A stretch of 64,000 nt of DNA, taken from assembly GCF_029227915.1 (NCBI RefSeq), contig NC_079885.1, positions 23,065,001 through 23,129,000 of the forward strand, given 5' to 3'. The notes beneath the pieces are model-generated. The model saw only the letters and a list, made by a program, of their open reading frames with translations, was not told the DNA's origin and searched no databases. Source of the DNA: Hydractinia symbiolongicarpus (taxonomy: Eukaryota > Cnidaria > Hydrozoa > Anthoathecata > Hydractiniidae). This document shows, in pieces, positions 36,600 through 46,999 of this stretch; position 1 is the first letter of the stretch; each line of letters starts with the position of its first letter. Made by a program: the position numbers and the translations under genes.

Positions 36600-37370
36600 A
36601 CCTGAGGTATAGCTTTGTGGCTGACGATAAGTTTGCCTTTGGCGGCAACCATCTCCACTTTCTAGGTCGGCTGGCTATAGGAGCGTTGCCTCTTAAAAGA
36701 AATCTGTCTGTCTCCACTCGCATGTTTGCCAGATTGAGGGCCTGCTCGAAAGAGCTTCGACTTGCCAGTATTTAAGTTCTTTAACAACTCCTCAGGTTCT
36801 TGCTTCGTCTTAACTGTGCCCGGTATGTACGTTTGAAACTTTTCACCAAAAGGTATTTTACATTCTTCCTTAAAAATGTCATTTTTTCTCTCTTAGTTTC
36901 TGCAACTTTTTTGTGGTCTTTTACCACAGCTTTTTTAGGGGTACGCCACAGCTTAAAAGACTTTTCCAAAAAGCAACACAGTTTTTTCAATATTTTCACA
37001 AAACTCTGGTTACGACATATATGCTATTTCATCAAACATTAGTCATTTTCTGTTGTACTATTTTTCTAAAGAAGTAGCAATGGCCATGTCGGTTTTGGAC
37101 ATTGCGGTTGCAACACGTTTGATGGTACCGGGCTTTCATAAAGTATAGACTCGTGCACATCCAGCTAGAAAAGTTTGCATATTTTCATTAACGTATTTAG
37201 CCATTTTTGGTGAAAGATCCCACTTAAACTTATCATCTAAAAATTTTCCCTGAAATCTTTTCATGGGTGGCTGGCATAACAAAGCGTCTTCCTCTACAGG
37301 TCATTTTCGTGTTGATCCATCAACTGATTTTTTGAGATGGCTTGTTGGTGTTTGCGATGACATTATGCCA
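36600..37370 (-). pseudogene. Decayed retroelement gag-like region
   Basis: Read on the minus strand, three frames contain blocks that fit the gag-like protein of cnidarian DIRS-type or related retroelements: FLDDKFKWDLSPKMAKYVNE near 37220, SKTDMAIATS near 37090, and EECKIPFGEKF followed by a Lys/Gln/Glu-rich linker near 36850-36780, then a basic Arg/Gln/Ser-rich tail. At least five stops and shifts interrupt it. It lies ~300 bp left of the inverted repeat copy at 37695 and is on the opposite strand to the retroelement at 39.8-43.6 kb, so it is a separate insertion. Confidence 0.45.
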
Positions 37371-37694
37371 AAAATAAACAAAAATGAACAAAATAAATAC
37401 TTTGTTAATCTGATATAACAATATTTTCAAACCGGGTTAAGTTGAAGTAATAGGAAAATCGTAAATACAAGTTTCGTATAACTCTAATTAACTCCATTTC
37501 GTATCGCGAATATTAAAAAAAGAGGTCGTCCATAGCGCCGGTTACCATCTTGTAAGCGTTAAATAGGTTGGGAGAATCCAGTATTAGACAAGCGAGATTT
37601 TATGAAATAAAAATGGCATAATTATCAAAACTTTCTCAAAAATTTGTGATTCACAATGAAGAAATTAGTGTAGTTAACTTTCTGTTGATTAGGG

Positions 37695-38010
37695 TAATAG
37701 ACCTATTTTCATATCCATCTTGCTTCCGCAGAATATACATACTAAAATACCGAATAACATGAAAACGAGATTAGTTTTGAGCAAATTTTTAGTTTGCAGC
37801 GAGGTAGTACAGATATGGTTTGTTTACTTGCAATATTTGCAAAATTAATTTGTCATAAAGGTTGTTATTAACATTTGGTGACAATATGGAATAATAGTAT
37901 GTATCATTGCGCGGTTCTAATTTTTTTGTTTATTAGTCTTGGTGTTAAAGGAGTTAGGTATTAGCTAGCTTTGAGTATGATATGAGTAGCTAACTAGCTA
38001 GTTGGCTGGC
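37695..38010 (+). repeat. ~300-bp repeat, copy A (left inverted arm)
   Basis: This begins TAATAGACCTATTTTCATAT, includes AACGAGATTAGTTTTGAGCA and ends in a TAGCTAGCTTTGAG...GCTAACTAGCTAG tract. The reverse complement of 43575-43872 follows the same order (AATAGACCTATTTCCATACC, AACGAGATTAGTTATGAGCA, then GCTAG-rich). A third, more diverged copy lies at 61490-61765. Copies A and B face each other across the tyrosine-recombinase retroelement. Confidence 0.6.
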
Positions 38011-38019
38011 TGACTTGTT

Positions 38020-39840
38020 CCAAACAAAAGTGAAATTTCAAGCTGTTTACCAAAATTTGTGATGTTGCTGGTATATATCCTGTGTCTCCAGTTATTAAGT
38101 GTACCCTATTTTTGAAACAACATCTGGGAAAATCACATAGCCAGGCTTACTGACTGTGGTTTTAAAATAGTAGTTGAGTTGACCTTGTGGGTGCCTTAGC
38201 TCGTTTTTTTTTCCAAGGGAGGGTAGTTTTGGAGGTATTTATAACTCACATTTTACATATTTGTGATTTTAGAATTAGGATACAAATTTGAATTGGTGGG
38301 GAAAGTTGAACTTTAAACTTTCCTTGGAATGTTCTTGCTTATTTGTGTTAAATTATCGTAGATTGTATTTGGTAAAAAAAATTATTTAAAATTCCAAAAT
38401 ATAAGGTTCAGAAAAGGGATGATATCCTAATTCTTAAATTTTGTATTCAGAGAGTTACCATCTTGATATTTTTTCAGGCAAATGAAATTGTACAGTGATT
38501 TTGCTTGGTCAAAAACATTTTTTCCTACAGGGGATCGCTTCACAAACAATTAAAAAATTGTTTCTTGAAAAACGCACAAAATGTTTATTGACGTATTGCC
38601 TAGAAAAAAAGAAATTTCTAAAAAATTTTGTCCACAGAAGGCTTGTCATTTCGAACTTTAACTTTAATAAGTGAAAACAATGTGAAATTTTTTTGTGAGG
38701 TCAAAAACAAAATTTTTGATTTTATATTTTCACAAATCGACACTTTGTGAAAATTTCATCGAGATGACTTTCTGTAATTAAACAGTTTGAACAATTCTGT
38801 CAAATTAATTTTCAAGATTTCATATAAGCAAGAAAACAAAATACGTAAGTACCTGGTTTTAAGAACATTGAGACTGAGATTTTGCTAAATATTAAGCACG
38901 TTTACAGCTGAAAACCAGACATTCTTCTCAGAAAAGTATCTATATTATTTTATTCTCCGTCTTTTGGATAAAAACCTAAAAAAAACAGGGTGCCATTTAA
39001 AAAAAAGACTTCACTTTTTCTACATATGGCGATTTATGATAAGTTCTATGCTCTATCAATTCATATTACTTACAAACTGTAAGTATTAAGGTTAACATCA
39101 CAATGCTTGATAAAGGTTAACCCAATCGCACATTTGTATGAAGCATTGTGCTTGATACAAATGTACGATTATTGACAGTCAGTAAGAGAGAGAGTAGTGA
39201 CAGAGTGAGTGTGACAGTTACATAATTATAACAGCCAATAACTTCAAAATATTAATTGTGAGTATCATATTACGCAAAAATGTTGAAAAATGATTTATTT
39301 TTTACTCATGGAGCTGGAAGATCCTGGAAAACCCTGGAAAAAATACTTGTGAAAATGCTATAAGAAAATCCAACCTTTTCATTATTCTTGATGTTGAAAT
39401 CTCTTTACTGTCCCCTCCCCTTTCCCCCGAAGTCAATGTTACTTTTCTTTAGTAGTCCAGGCTTCTGGAGTACTTCTGCGAGCATCAGTCAAGCATATTC
39501 AATATTGATTTTTGGGAAATGGAGAACTCAAAATTATATTCACAATATGTTTTTCTAGAGTTGTAGTTTATTTGCTGGCTACTTTGGCTTAGCTACTAGC
39601 AAGCTATTTTTATTGTTTTGAACTAATGAGAGTAATATAAAGTAACACTGAGCGTTAGTAAACTGTACATTGAGTTTTAGTTCTAAATTTACAGTAAAAT
39701 AAATGAATTTATTTTCGTATGTATGGCCAAGGCCAGTCACGTGGTTTTTTAAGTGTTTAAAGGGCGTACAAGGCATGGAAGCGCTCACATGTCAATTAGT
39801 TCTTGAACCGTACACGTTAAAACTGTTTGTCCACAATTCA
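38020..39840. other. Non-coding stretch left of the retroelement
   Basis: No coding sequence was seen. If the inverted repeats at 37695 and 43872 bound one element, this would be its long left untranslated part. Otherwise it is ordinary intergenic DNA. Confidence 0.35.
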
Positions 39841-39846
39841 CTCAAA

Positions 39847-40597
39847 ATGACTGAGCAACAAGAAGCGTCAATGGACACAAATAACGCTGAACCCGACATA
39901 CTACAACATCTAACAAACTACTTTGACCGTAAATTCCAAGAACAGAACGAAAATCTAGAACAGAGGCTTACCACTGGATCGAAAAAACTTGGAAAAACGT
40001 CTTCTGGAGCAGCACAAGATCAGTAAAACCGAATTTAAATTCAGAGGTAATAAAATACAACATCAATTCAATAGCGATTTAATTCAAAGTCTAGAAATAA
40101 TAAAACAACTAGTAAAAGATGGTTTGATAACAAGATCTTCCAAAAAGATTGATAATGTCACAGATGATCTCCACAAGCGAAACAAATGTATCCGTTTCGC
40201 AGATAAATCTCCGGCTGGATGGGCTGCTGTCGACGAATACTTATCCGACGATCTTGCCAGCGATTCAGAGGATGACAAAAAGATGAAGGCTGCGGAAAAC
40301 CGGGCTCTGAACAAGAAAAAGGCGACCAAGAGAAAGTCAACCTTCGAGCATGTTCCACGTCGGCCCCCATACCAGTCTTCCTCATTCACACACCCTTCGC
40401 AGCATCAAAATTTTATCCCCTTTGGCTCACAATCTGCACCTCCGGGGAGGCCTATCTTCGGGCTATCTCAACAGCAACCAAGATTCGCAAATCAATACCA
40501 GCGAAGTTACCAACAGCAACAACAGCGATCTCTGTGTTTCGGATGCGGAAAACAAGGACATTGGCGAAAGGACTGCCCTGACCTCAAACAACCCTAA
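39847..40597 (+). pseudogene. DIRS/Ngaro-type retroelement gag (frameshifted)
   Basis: The first frame runs from an ATG at 39847 (an upstream ATG at 39703 is also in frame) to a stop at 40024-40026. A second frame continues from ~39989 to 40597 in a different register. The switch falls at or near an A-run (39982-39987), so a frameshift mutation or a slippery site is likely. The N-terminal part is Gln/Glu-rich and coiled-coil-like. The second part has a conserved-looking AGWAAVDEYLSDDLASDSED block, a Lys/Arg-rich linker and a C-terminal zinc knuckle, C-x2-C-x4-H-x4-C (CFGCGKQGHWRKDC). This is the nucleic-acid-binding structural protein of the retroelement. Confidence 0.75.
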
Positions 40598-42596
40598 AGA
40601 AAAGGCAAAAGTTAAGTGTGATACTGTTTCTACTGTATATAATTTTTCTGAATGCAATAGGTCTTATTCGCGCCAAGCTAATCCTCCACATACCGTGAAG
40701 GGCAATCTCAGGTGGCGTCTACCTTACTGGGAGAACATAGGCACTAATAAAACTATTTTAGAACTTATAAAATACGGATACAAAATTCCCTTTTTCACCA
40801 CCCCTAAAAAGGCTTCTTTCAAAAACAACTGTTCGGCTCTTGACAATGAAGATTTTGTAAATAAGGAATTACACGAGTTACTTAAAACCGGAAGAATAAA
40901 AGAGATGGCTACCGAGCCACACGTGGTTAATCCACTGAGCGTTAGTTCGTCCAAAAATAAGAAGAGGCTTATTCTTTACCTGAGACATGTAAACAAACAC
41001 GTGTACAAACAAAAAACCACATTCGATGATTGGAAGATTTTCGGAGAATTTGTTGAGGAAAATGGTTTCATGTTTAAATTTGACATAAAACAAGGCTATC
41101 ATCACATAGAAATTGCTCCAGAGCATCAAAAATATTTAGGATTTTCTTGGGTAACAAATGGCGAAAAAAGGTATTTTGTTTTTACAGTCCTACCGTTTGG
41201 TCTCTCTTCTGCCCCCTTTATTTTCACAAAAACAATGCGAGTCCTCGTAAAACACTGGCGAGAACATGCTATAAAATTTGCATGTTTTATTGATGACGGC
41301 GCTGGCACAAGCAATACATATGAATCGACTCTGAGGGCGTCAAACTTCGTCCGAGACTCGCTTAAGAAATCTGGGTTTGTCGCAAACAACGACAAATCTC
41401 TGTGGAGTCCCACTCAAAACATGACATGGGTCGGCATTAATCTAGATCTGAAGAAAAAACTTTTTTCTATACCTTCCCAGCGATTAATTTCTACTCTTTC
41501 GAGTTTACAATTCATTCTTGATTCCCTACCGTACACGTCAGCACGAAAATTAGCAAAATTCTGCGGAAAAATCATATCTATGAAATTTGTTATAAGCAAT
41601 TTGGCCCAACTGAAAATTAGACGAGTTTATTATCTTATTGAATCGCGAATATCATGGGACTCCCGAATGAACATGTCACACGCTTCAGATGCTGTGAAAG
41701 AACTGTTCTTTCGGAAGAACAATCTACTAAAACACACTGAGAGACCAATGACACGGGGAAATACTCCCTGGTTAATCGTTTGTTCTGATGCGAGCGATAC
41801 AGGGCTGGGTGCACACACGTGGCACAAGAATGGAATGCATATTTCTATTAAGAATTTCACACTAACGGAAAGCCTAATGCACTCCACGTGGAGAGAGCTA
41901 TACGCTATAAAATATTCGCTACAATCATTAAAATCAGTTTTATGCAACAGGGCAGTACTTTGGAAGACAGATAATTACGCGAGCCATTGTATAATAAAAA
42001 GAGGCAGCTCAAAGGAAAACTTACAGATATTGGCAGAAAATATTTTTGATATTTGTAAGAAACAAAAAATAGATTTAAATGTCGAATGGGTCCCAAGAAA
42101 CCAAATTCAATACGCTGATAAATTAAGTCGTTATACGGACACGGACAATTGGGAAATCACAAAAAGCTTTTTCGAATACCTAAACAGGCTCTGGGGTCCA
42201 TTCACCGTAGATAGGTTTGCTAATGACGAAAACAAAAAGGTGGGCAGGTTCAACTCAAAATATTATTGTCCGGAAACTGAATGCGTAAACGCCTTTAATA
42301 CCTCGTGGGAAAACGAAAATAATTTACTCGTGCCCCCAATTCAAACAATATCAAAGGTTTTAAAACACATGCAGACCTGTAAAGCCTCGGGCACACTGGT
42401 GGCCCCATACTGGCCTTCGGCAGCGTTTTGGCCATTTTTAACTGATTCAACAGGTGACTTCCAAAAATTTATTAAAAACTTCAGAATCTTTGACAATCCC
42501 AATTTATGCGTTACTCAAGGAGAGTGCAAAAAATCCGCCATAGGTTCAAAGCATTTTAAAAGCAAAATAATAGCTTTCAAACTGCAATTTACATAA
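40350..42596 (+). CDS. Reverse transcriptase-RNase H of a DIRS/Ngaro-type retroelement
   Basis: The open frame overlaps the end of gag in another register, and no ATG marks the real start, so expression by frameshift or from an internal site is likely. The RT region spans roughly residues 145-420: FDIKQGYHHIEI carries the first catalytic Asp, LPFGLSSAPFIFTK is the motif B equivalent, and FIDD (residues 313-316) replaces the usual YxDD. RNase H follows (CSDASDTGLGA, WRELYAI, WKTDN, then ADKLSR). The C-terminal part has FTVDRFAN...RFNSKYYCPETE and a PYWPSAAFWP block, as in DIRS-order polyproteins. It copies element RNA into DNA. The frame is intact over 748 codons, in contrast to the broken flanking genes. 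Confidence 0.85.
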   Translation: MFHVGPHTSLPHSHTLRSIKILSPLAHNLHLRGGLSSGYLNSNQDSQINTSEVTNSNNSDLCVSDAENKDIGERTALTSNNPKEKAKVKCDTVSTVYNFSECNRSYSRQANPPHTVKGNLRWRLPYWENIGTNKTILELIKYGYKIPFFTTPKKASFKNNCSALDNEDFVNKELHELLKTGRIKEMATEPHVVNPLSVSSSKNKKRLILYLRHVNKHVYKQKTTFDDWKIFGEFVEENGFMFKFDIKQGYHHIEIAPEHQKYLGFSWVTNGEKRYFVFTVLPFGLSSAPFIFTKTMRVLVKHWREHAIKFACFIDDGAGTSNTYESTLRASNFVRDSLKKSGFVANNDKSLWSPTQNMTWVGINLDLKKKLFSIPSQRLISTLSSLQFILDSLPYTSARKLAKFCGKIISMKFVISNLAQLKIRRVYYLIESRISWDSRMNMSHASDAVKELFFRKNNLLKHTERPMTRGNTPWLIVCSDASDTGLGAHTWHKNGMHISIKNFTLTESLMHSTWRELYAIKYSLQSLKSVLCNRAVLWKTDNYASHCIIKRGSSKENLQILAENIFDICKKQKIDLNVEWVPRNQIQYADKLSRYTDTDNWEITKSFFEYLNRLWGPFTVDRFANDENKKVGRFNSKYYCPETECVNAFNTSWENENNLLVPPIQTISKVLKHMQTCKASGTLVAPYWPSAAFWPFLTDSTGDFQKFIKNFRIFDNPNLCVTQGECKKSAIGSKHFKSKIIAFKLQFT

Positions 42597-42641
42597 ACCG
42601 AATCCACAGGGACAGCGACGGTGTCGTCACTGGACTAAGAC

Positions 42642-43577
42642 ATGCAGTCACTGGACAAACAAAAACTCTTAAAATCAATAGGCAATGTTTTTTACATTTT
42701 AGAACTCTTTGCAAGTCATTTTACGCAACATTTGGAAAACGAAACTTTGAGGCATTTAGCAGAAGATCTACCAGAATATATCTTAAATTCCAGGGCGAAT
42801 AACACGATAAAAACGTACTATTATTCTTTTAATTCATGGAATACATGGTGTCAAAAATATTCTGTATCAAAATTACCAGCTCTACCGCTAACAGTTGCGT
42901 TGTACATACTTAACCTAACCCAAATGAACCATTCTTATCCTAAAATCGAAATCGCATTCTACGCTATCCAGTATTTTCACAATTTGACAGGCTACAATAA
43001 CCCATGCGACCACACTTTACCAAAAAATATGCCCGAAGCCGCTAAACGCCTACTACAACATCAAACTCGCAAGAAAGACATAATTACGGTTGAACATTTG
43101 CACGCATTACATAAACAACTTGTTAAAAGCGAAGCTGTTAACCTTTACAAACTTAGAACTTTTAATATCTTTCTCTTGGGATTCTGTGGCTTTCTTAGGT
43201 CTTCGGAAATTAGTAATCTGAAAAGATGTGACGTCACTTACAAAAATAGCTTTATGAAACTGTTCATAGCGAAAAGCAAAACAGATATCTACAGAGAAGG
43301 ACACTGGGTTTACATCAGCGCTTGCGGAAATGGGATCTGCCCAGTATATAATTTAACTGAGTATATGAAGTATGTACCTGCTGAGCCTGATTCCTATCTG
43401 TTTAGAGCGGTCACAGTTACATCAAACAACAAATTCGGAAGTTTTAAAAAGATGAATCGCCCAATCAGCTACACAACAACAAGAGAAAATGCACTCGATG
43501 CACTGGCATCAATCGGATTGGATAGGACAAGATTCGGACTCCACAGCCTACGTGCTGGAGGAGCTAGCTTTAGCTAG
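42642..43577 (+). pseudogene. Truncated tyrosine recombinase of the retroelement
   Basis: ATG at 42642, in the same register as RT but after two stops and a 45-nt gap. The N-terminal SAM-like core-binding part (NTIKTYYYSFNSWNTWC) is followed by the catalytic domain. It has Arg186 in FLRSSEI, a Lys in AKSKTD, and His301/Arg304 in GLHSLRAGGAS. The frame then stops at residue 311 in a GCTAG-rich tract, so the segment with the nucleophilic Tyr is missing. The break coincides with the inner end of repeat copy B (43575-43872). No downstream remainder was found. The protein would be catalytically dead. Confidence 0.85.
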
Positions 43578-43872
43578 CTAGCTAACTAGCAAACTTATAC
43601 CAAAAGATACGCCCTTAAAATCTGCAATATTTTAACTTTTTTGTCATACTACCACTACCAAAACCCTCTTTATAACTACGCTAACTAGGATTATGTGAAA
43701 CTGCCAGTTAAAAGCTATAAAAGTCAACATTTTGTTGATACATTCTCCGAACTTGCATGTAAACAACCAGTATCCCCGAAATTTGCTCATAACTAATCTC
43801 GTTTTTATGCTATTCTGCATTCCCGCATGCATATTTCGCGGAACCAAATGGGTATGGAAATAGGTCTATTTC
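43575..43872 (-). repeat. ~300-bp repeat, copy B (right inverted arm)
   Basis: On the minus strand this reads from AATAGACCTATTTCC (near 43872) through AACGAGATTAGTTATGAGCA to a TAGTGGTAGTATGAC block (43643-43660) and then the GCTAG-rich tract that ends the recombinase frame. It matches copy A (37695-38010) in opposite orientation and copy C (61490-61765) in the same orientation. Confidence 0.6.
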
Positions 43873-43879
43873 CAAGTAT

Positions 43880-44280
43880 AACAAAGAGAGTTGGCGAGGA
43901 TGAGTTTAAAACGACGATTTTTCGCGTATAAAGTAATTGATACTAAACTGTGCCACTCTTAGAAAGTTAATTGGCAGACTATTTATACAACAAAGGTTAA
44001 ATTGGTCTTGCTGATATTATTTGGATCAGCCTTTTTCAGGATTTTTTGGAGAAAATGTATGGAAAAGATATAAAAAAGAAACAACCTTCTTCGCTTCGCT
44101 TTTTTGTGTTCAGTTGATAAACAACTTGTTTCCGTGAGATACCGCACGTGCATGCTAAACCGAAGGTAAAATGTAGCATGAATAATAAATGGAATCCCTG
44201 TTTTATCCTTTGGCGGCTTACTTATTTTTTGGCAAATTTTAGCGTAACGCCTCGCCTTAGAAAGACAATGCACGAGACAT
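43880..44280. other. Gene-free stretch
   Basis: No supported gene. There is no sign of the missing recombinase C-terminus here. Confidence 0.4.
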
Positions 44281-44290
44281 AAGAAAGTGA

Positions 44291-44351
44291 CCCGTCCTTT
44301 TTATGCCGCGGACAGCCATAGGCACTCACACAAGCGTATTAAAATATAGGA
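44291..44351 (-). mobile_element. Degenerate Helitron-like fragment
   Basis: On the minus strand a start like TCCTATATTTTAATACGC is followed closely by GCATAAAAAGGACGGGTC, a deleted version of the family's 5' end and TATAAAAAGGACGGGC block. It is heavily decayed. Confidence 0.4.
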
Positions 44352-44383
44352 TTTTACATGTTTGTACTGTTTTTCATTATGCA

Positions 44384-44455
44384 TCTCTATAATAATAGCC
44401 GTCGTCTGTCTGTCTCTGCGCAACATGGCGGAGCAAGTAGCGAGACCTGCCGAAA
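44384..44455 (+). mobile_element. Helitron-like 5' end with a divergent body
   Basis: TC at 44384 after an A begins TCTCTATAATAATAGCCGTC, followed by GTCTGTCTGTCTCTGCGCAA, CATGGCGGAGCAAGTAGCGAGAC. This parallels the family order of CGTATACGTCTGTCTG, CAAAATGGTAGC and TAGCGAGACGC. The sequence after ~44455 is GC-rich (direct repeats AATCCCCGCGGCC at ~44456 and ~44480) and unlike other copies. The 3' end is not identified. Confidence 0.5.
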
Positions 44456-44860
44456 ATCCCCGCGGCCCTGCAGCTTTAAATCCCCGCGGCCTTGAACTTT
44501 TATTTCGAATCCCCGGCAGACCCCGTTTTTTTACTAGCCTTGCTTTGCCGCTCACGCGTAATAAACCAATCACGAGGCTCCATTTTCACTAATGACCAAT
44601 CCAAGTGCTTCGCGGCCTCAACATGCCGACAGGAGGAAACATGCTACCCCTACGAAGGACATTGTAGTTTGGAAGTGATGGTGTGAAGTTTGTAGGTGTC
44701 CTTTCAATCCTCCTTATTTCTTCTGAGTACTTCTTATCATATAGGACTATTTAGTTTGTTTTCACATGTTAAGGTGAATATTTCATCACGTTTTCTAGCT
44801 ACGTATGAATCTTAAACAAACGAATTTTAAGTTTTTGGCTAGCTACAAAACGTAGATGTT
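44456..44860. other. GC-richer non-coding stretch
   Basis: AATCCCCGCGGCC occurs twice (near 44456 and 44480) and further CCCCGG motifs follow. The composition differs from the surroundings. It may be the captured body of the Helitron-like element starting at 44384. Confidence 0.35.
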
Positions 44861-45090
44861 GAGGCAGCTAGCTGTAGCTATCTTTATTTATTCCTATTCT
44901 GTTAAAGTTTTTATTCAGTTTGGTATATTATTCTTTATTTTTATGTTGAAGTTGGGTCTACCTAGCTACCTCCTTTTAGCTACCTCTGGCTAAAAAGTGA
45001 AAGTAGCCAAATGCAGTTTGGCTGCAAGTGAAAGTAGTCAAATGGAGTTTTGCTGCAACACAATTCTTAACAATTCTTATGCTAAGCTCA
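44860..45090 (+). repeat. GCTAG-rich dispersed repeat, partial copy interrupted by a SINE
   Basis: The blocks GCTAGCTGTAGCTA, TTATTTTTATGTTGAAGTTG, GGCTAAAAAGTGAAAGTAG and TTCTTATGCTAA match 45588-45790 in order. The match stops at 45090, exactly where the SINE tail begins. Confidence 0.5.
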
Positions 45091-45445
45091 ATAGATAGAT
45101 AGATAGATGTGCATATTTTACATGGCTAGCCTCACAAATATCGAGGGATATACCCTGTCTATTATTTCCAGGAGGGGCCATGGCGTAGATGGAGAGTCCT
45201 AGAGTATTTAATGCTCATTTTGAGCTACGCAGACCCAATTAGAGCCCGCGCTCTACTAGACAACTCCCGGCAACATCCAACAGCCCACACAGTGTGCCAT
45301 CTTCCCAATTTCCCTCACATGGCTTGGGTTAACCCGGGGCTATGGTAACATTCACTCGCCCATGTTGAATCGCCGTCAAGAGGAATCGAACCCCAGTCTC
45401 CCGCACAGAGTACGAGAGCTATAACCACTAATCTACGGCGCCACA
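45091..45445 (-). mobile_element. tRNA-derived SINE
   Basis: On the minus strand the element starts near 45445 with a tRNA-like head. The A box TAGATTAGTGG (plus strand ~45425-45435) and a perfect B box GGTTCGATTCC (plus strand GGAATCGAACC, ~45381-45391) are spaced as in a tRNA gene, and this is an internal RNA polymerase III promoter. A ~270-bp non-tRNA body follows, then a tail of ATCT/TAGA units (45091-45108). The head does not fold as a clean cloverleaf. It depends on a partner LINE for mobility. Target-site duplications could not be confirmed. Confidence 0.8.
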
Positions 45446-45587
45446 TGCAGTTGGCAGCGACCACTTTTATTACTGTTTTAAAAATTTAAACAGAACCAGG
45501 CTGATTTCTTTTAACTCCGCAGCGATAAGGACTTTTGGAAAATAATAGTACCCCTATGCTCATGCATAACACGAAGATTTTGAAGGC

Positions 45588-46480
45588 TAGCTAGCTAGAG
45601 CCTTACTTATTACTAATCTGTAAGGTCTAAGAGCTTTTTATCCTACCCAACATTTATTTTTATGTTGAGGCTGTAGCTATTTAGCTAGCTCCTATCTTTG
45701 GCTAAAGAGTGAGAGCATAAAGATAAAAATGAAGTTTGGCTACAACAATATTCTTAAGTGATAATTTTTATGCTAAATACAGTTAGCTAGGTAGCGAGCA
45801 TCTTTTATTATTTTCCTGAAACTTTTTCTGCAAATTAAATGGCTGAGCAATGGTTTAAACCGAAGTTGCAAAAGGGTACTTCTATACGCCTGTTGAACTC
45901 TGTTTAACTGTACGAAGCGGTTTGCCCAGTTTTAACCACGTTTTTTGTAAAACCTGTACTAATTTTTAAACTTTCTCGGGAATCACACCTGTACGGGTGT
46001 GCAACACTGTTTACTTGGACTAACTGCTCAGCCCAGTGGTGGTAATGGACGTTTCTTGTGTTTTTATTTAAACAGAGTCTGCGAGAAAGTTTTTTCAAAA
46101 GGGTATTGTCCCTACACGCCTCTTTAACTCTGTTTAACTGTACTAAACGCTTAGCCCGATGCCACAACTAATTTTTTAACTTTTACAAAAACTTATTTCA
46201 CAAAATAAAATAATATTGACCAATTGTTTTTGCTATGACAGGGTAACAACGGTTTGTAAACACTATTTTTATTTCATCGTTGCGGTAAAGTTATTTTTTG
46301 AAAAATATGTTACAGTCGAGACACCGCAACGGTGTGTGCGTTGCAATTGATTTATAACATACTGCATACCTATACTAAAACGCTTCACCTGATCTTATGA
46401 AACAGTTTACAGCTCTTATTAAGTGCTTCACAGGATTTTCAACGCAGGGTCACACCTTAATTTGTGACCTACCCCGGCTT
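45588..46480 (+). repeat. Long dispersed repeat, copy 2 (GCTAG-rich family)
   Basis: This matches 22930-23720 in block order: GCTAGCTAGAGCC, TTTTATCCTACCCAACATTTA, ATGCTAAATACAGTTAGCTA, then GCTATGACAGGGTAACAACG. It includes an extra internal segment with a ~60-bp direct repeat (45867-45928 and 46095-46158) sharing AACTCTGTTTAACTGTAC. It is non-coding. Confidence 0.55.
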
Positions 46481-46503
46481 TCGACGCCGGGTTTCCCGGC
46501 TAG

Positions 46504-46625
46504 TCTATATTATAATACTCGTATACGTCTGTCACGCAGAATGGTAACCACAGTAGCGAGACACACGAAATGCGGTTTATAAAGGACGGGCGAACACGTG
46601 GCTTTATCCATAGACCACCGAATAG
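46504..46625 (+). mobile_element. Helitron-like element, diverged 3' end
   Basis: The element begins TCTATATTATAATACTCGTA at 46504 and continues CACGCAGAATGGTAACC, AGTAGCGAGACACACG, GCGGTTTATAAAGGACGGGC. The 3' hairpin and CTAG are eroded (GTGGCTTTATCCATAGACC, then ATAGT). The base before TC is G, not A. Confidence 0.6.
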
Positions 46626-46709
46626 TTCTTTAATTTATTAAAAAAACAGCATATTTAAACAACATCTGTTCACCATGATGGTTCAGTAAAACGGTACATA
46701 CCCTAGTTA

Positions 46710-46990
46710 TAATTCCCAAAGGATTTTCCCTGACATGACTAAACATATTTAAATTGAAATGTTGTGTTTCTGACGTATTTTAATTGTCTGGATTACTTCT
46801 CATTAACGGGAAAGTCTCGTCCGTTTACCACAAAAAATACCCCAGGATGGATAATATATATAGATTGTAATAATTCAATTCAGATAAACCTAATACAATA
46901 ATGCAATTGAAAGGCAATTAAAGGCAACAAGAATGGCTGCCAAAAGGAAGACAAATGGATTTCTTTTGTCATGAAGAAAATATTATGTAA
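46710..46990 (+). repeat. Flanking duplicated segment, left copy
   Basis: AATTCCCAAAGGATTTTCCC...CATGA, and later TTTCTTTTGTCATGAA, recur at 52449-52720 in the same order and orientation. The two copies lie on either side of the ankyrin-RING gene, at similar distances upstream of that gene's parent segment and of its decayed copy at 55.9 kb. Confidence 0.5.
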
Positions 46991-46999
46991 TCTAATCAT

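Noticed and set aside
40084-42096. Several minus-strand frames of 60-105 codons across the retroelement
   Set aside because: They are antisense shadows of the gag and RT frames.
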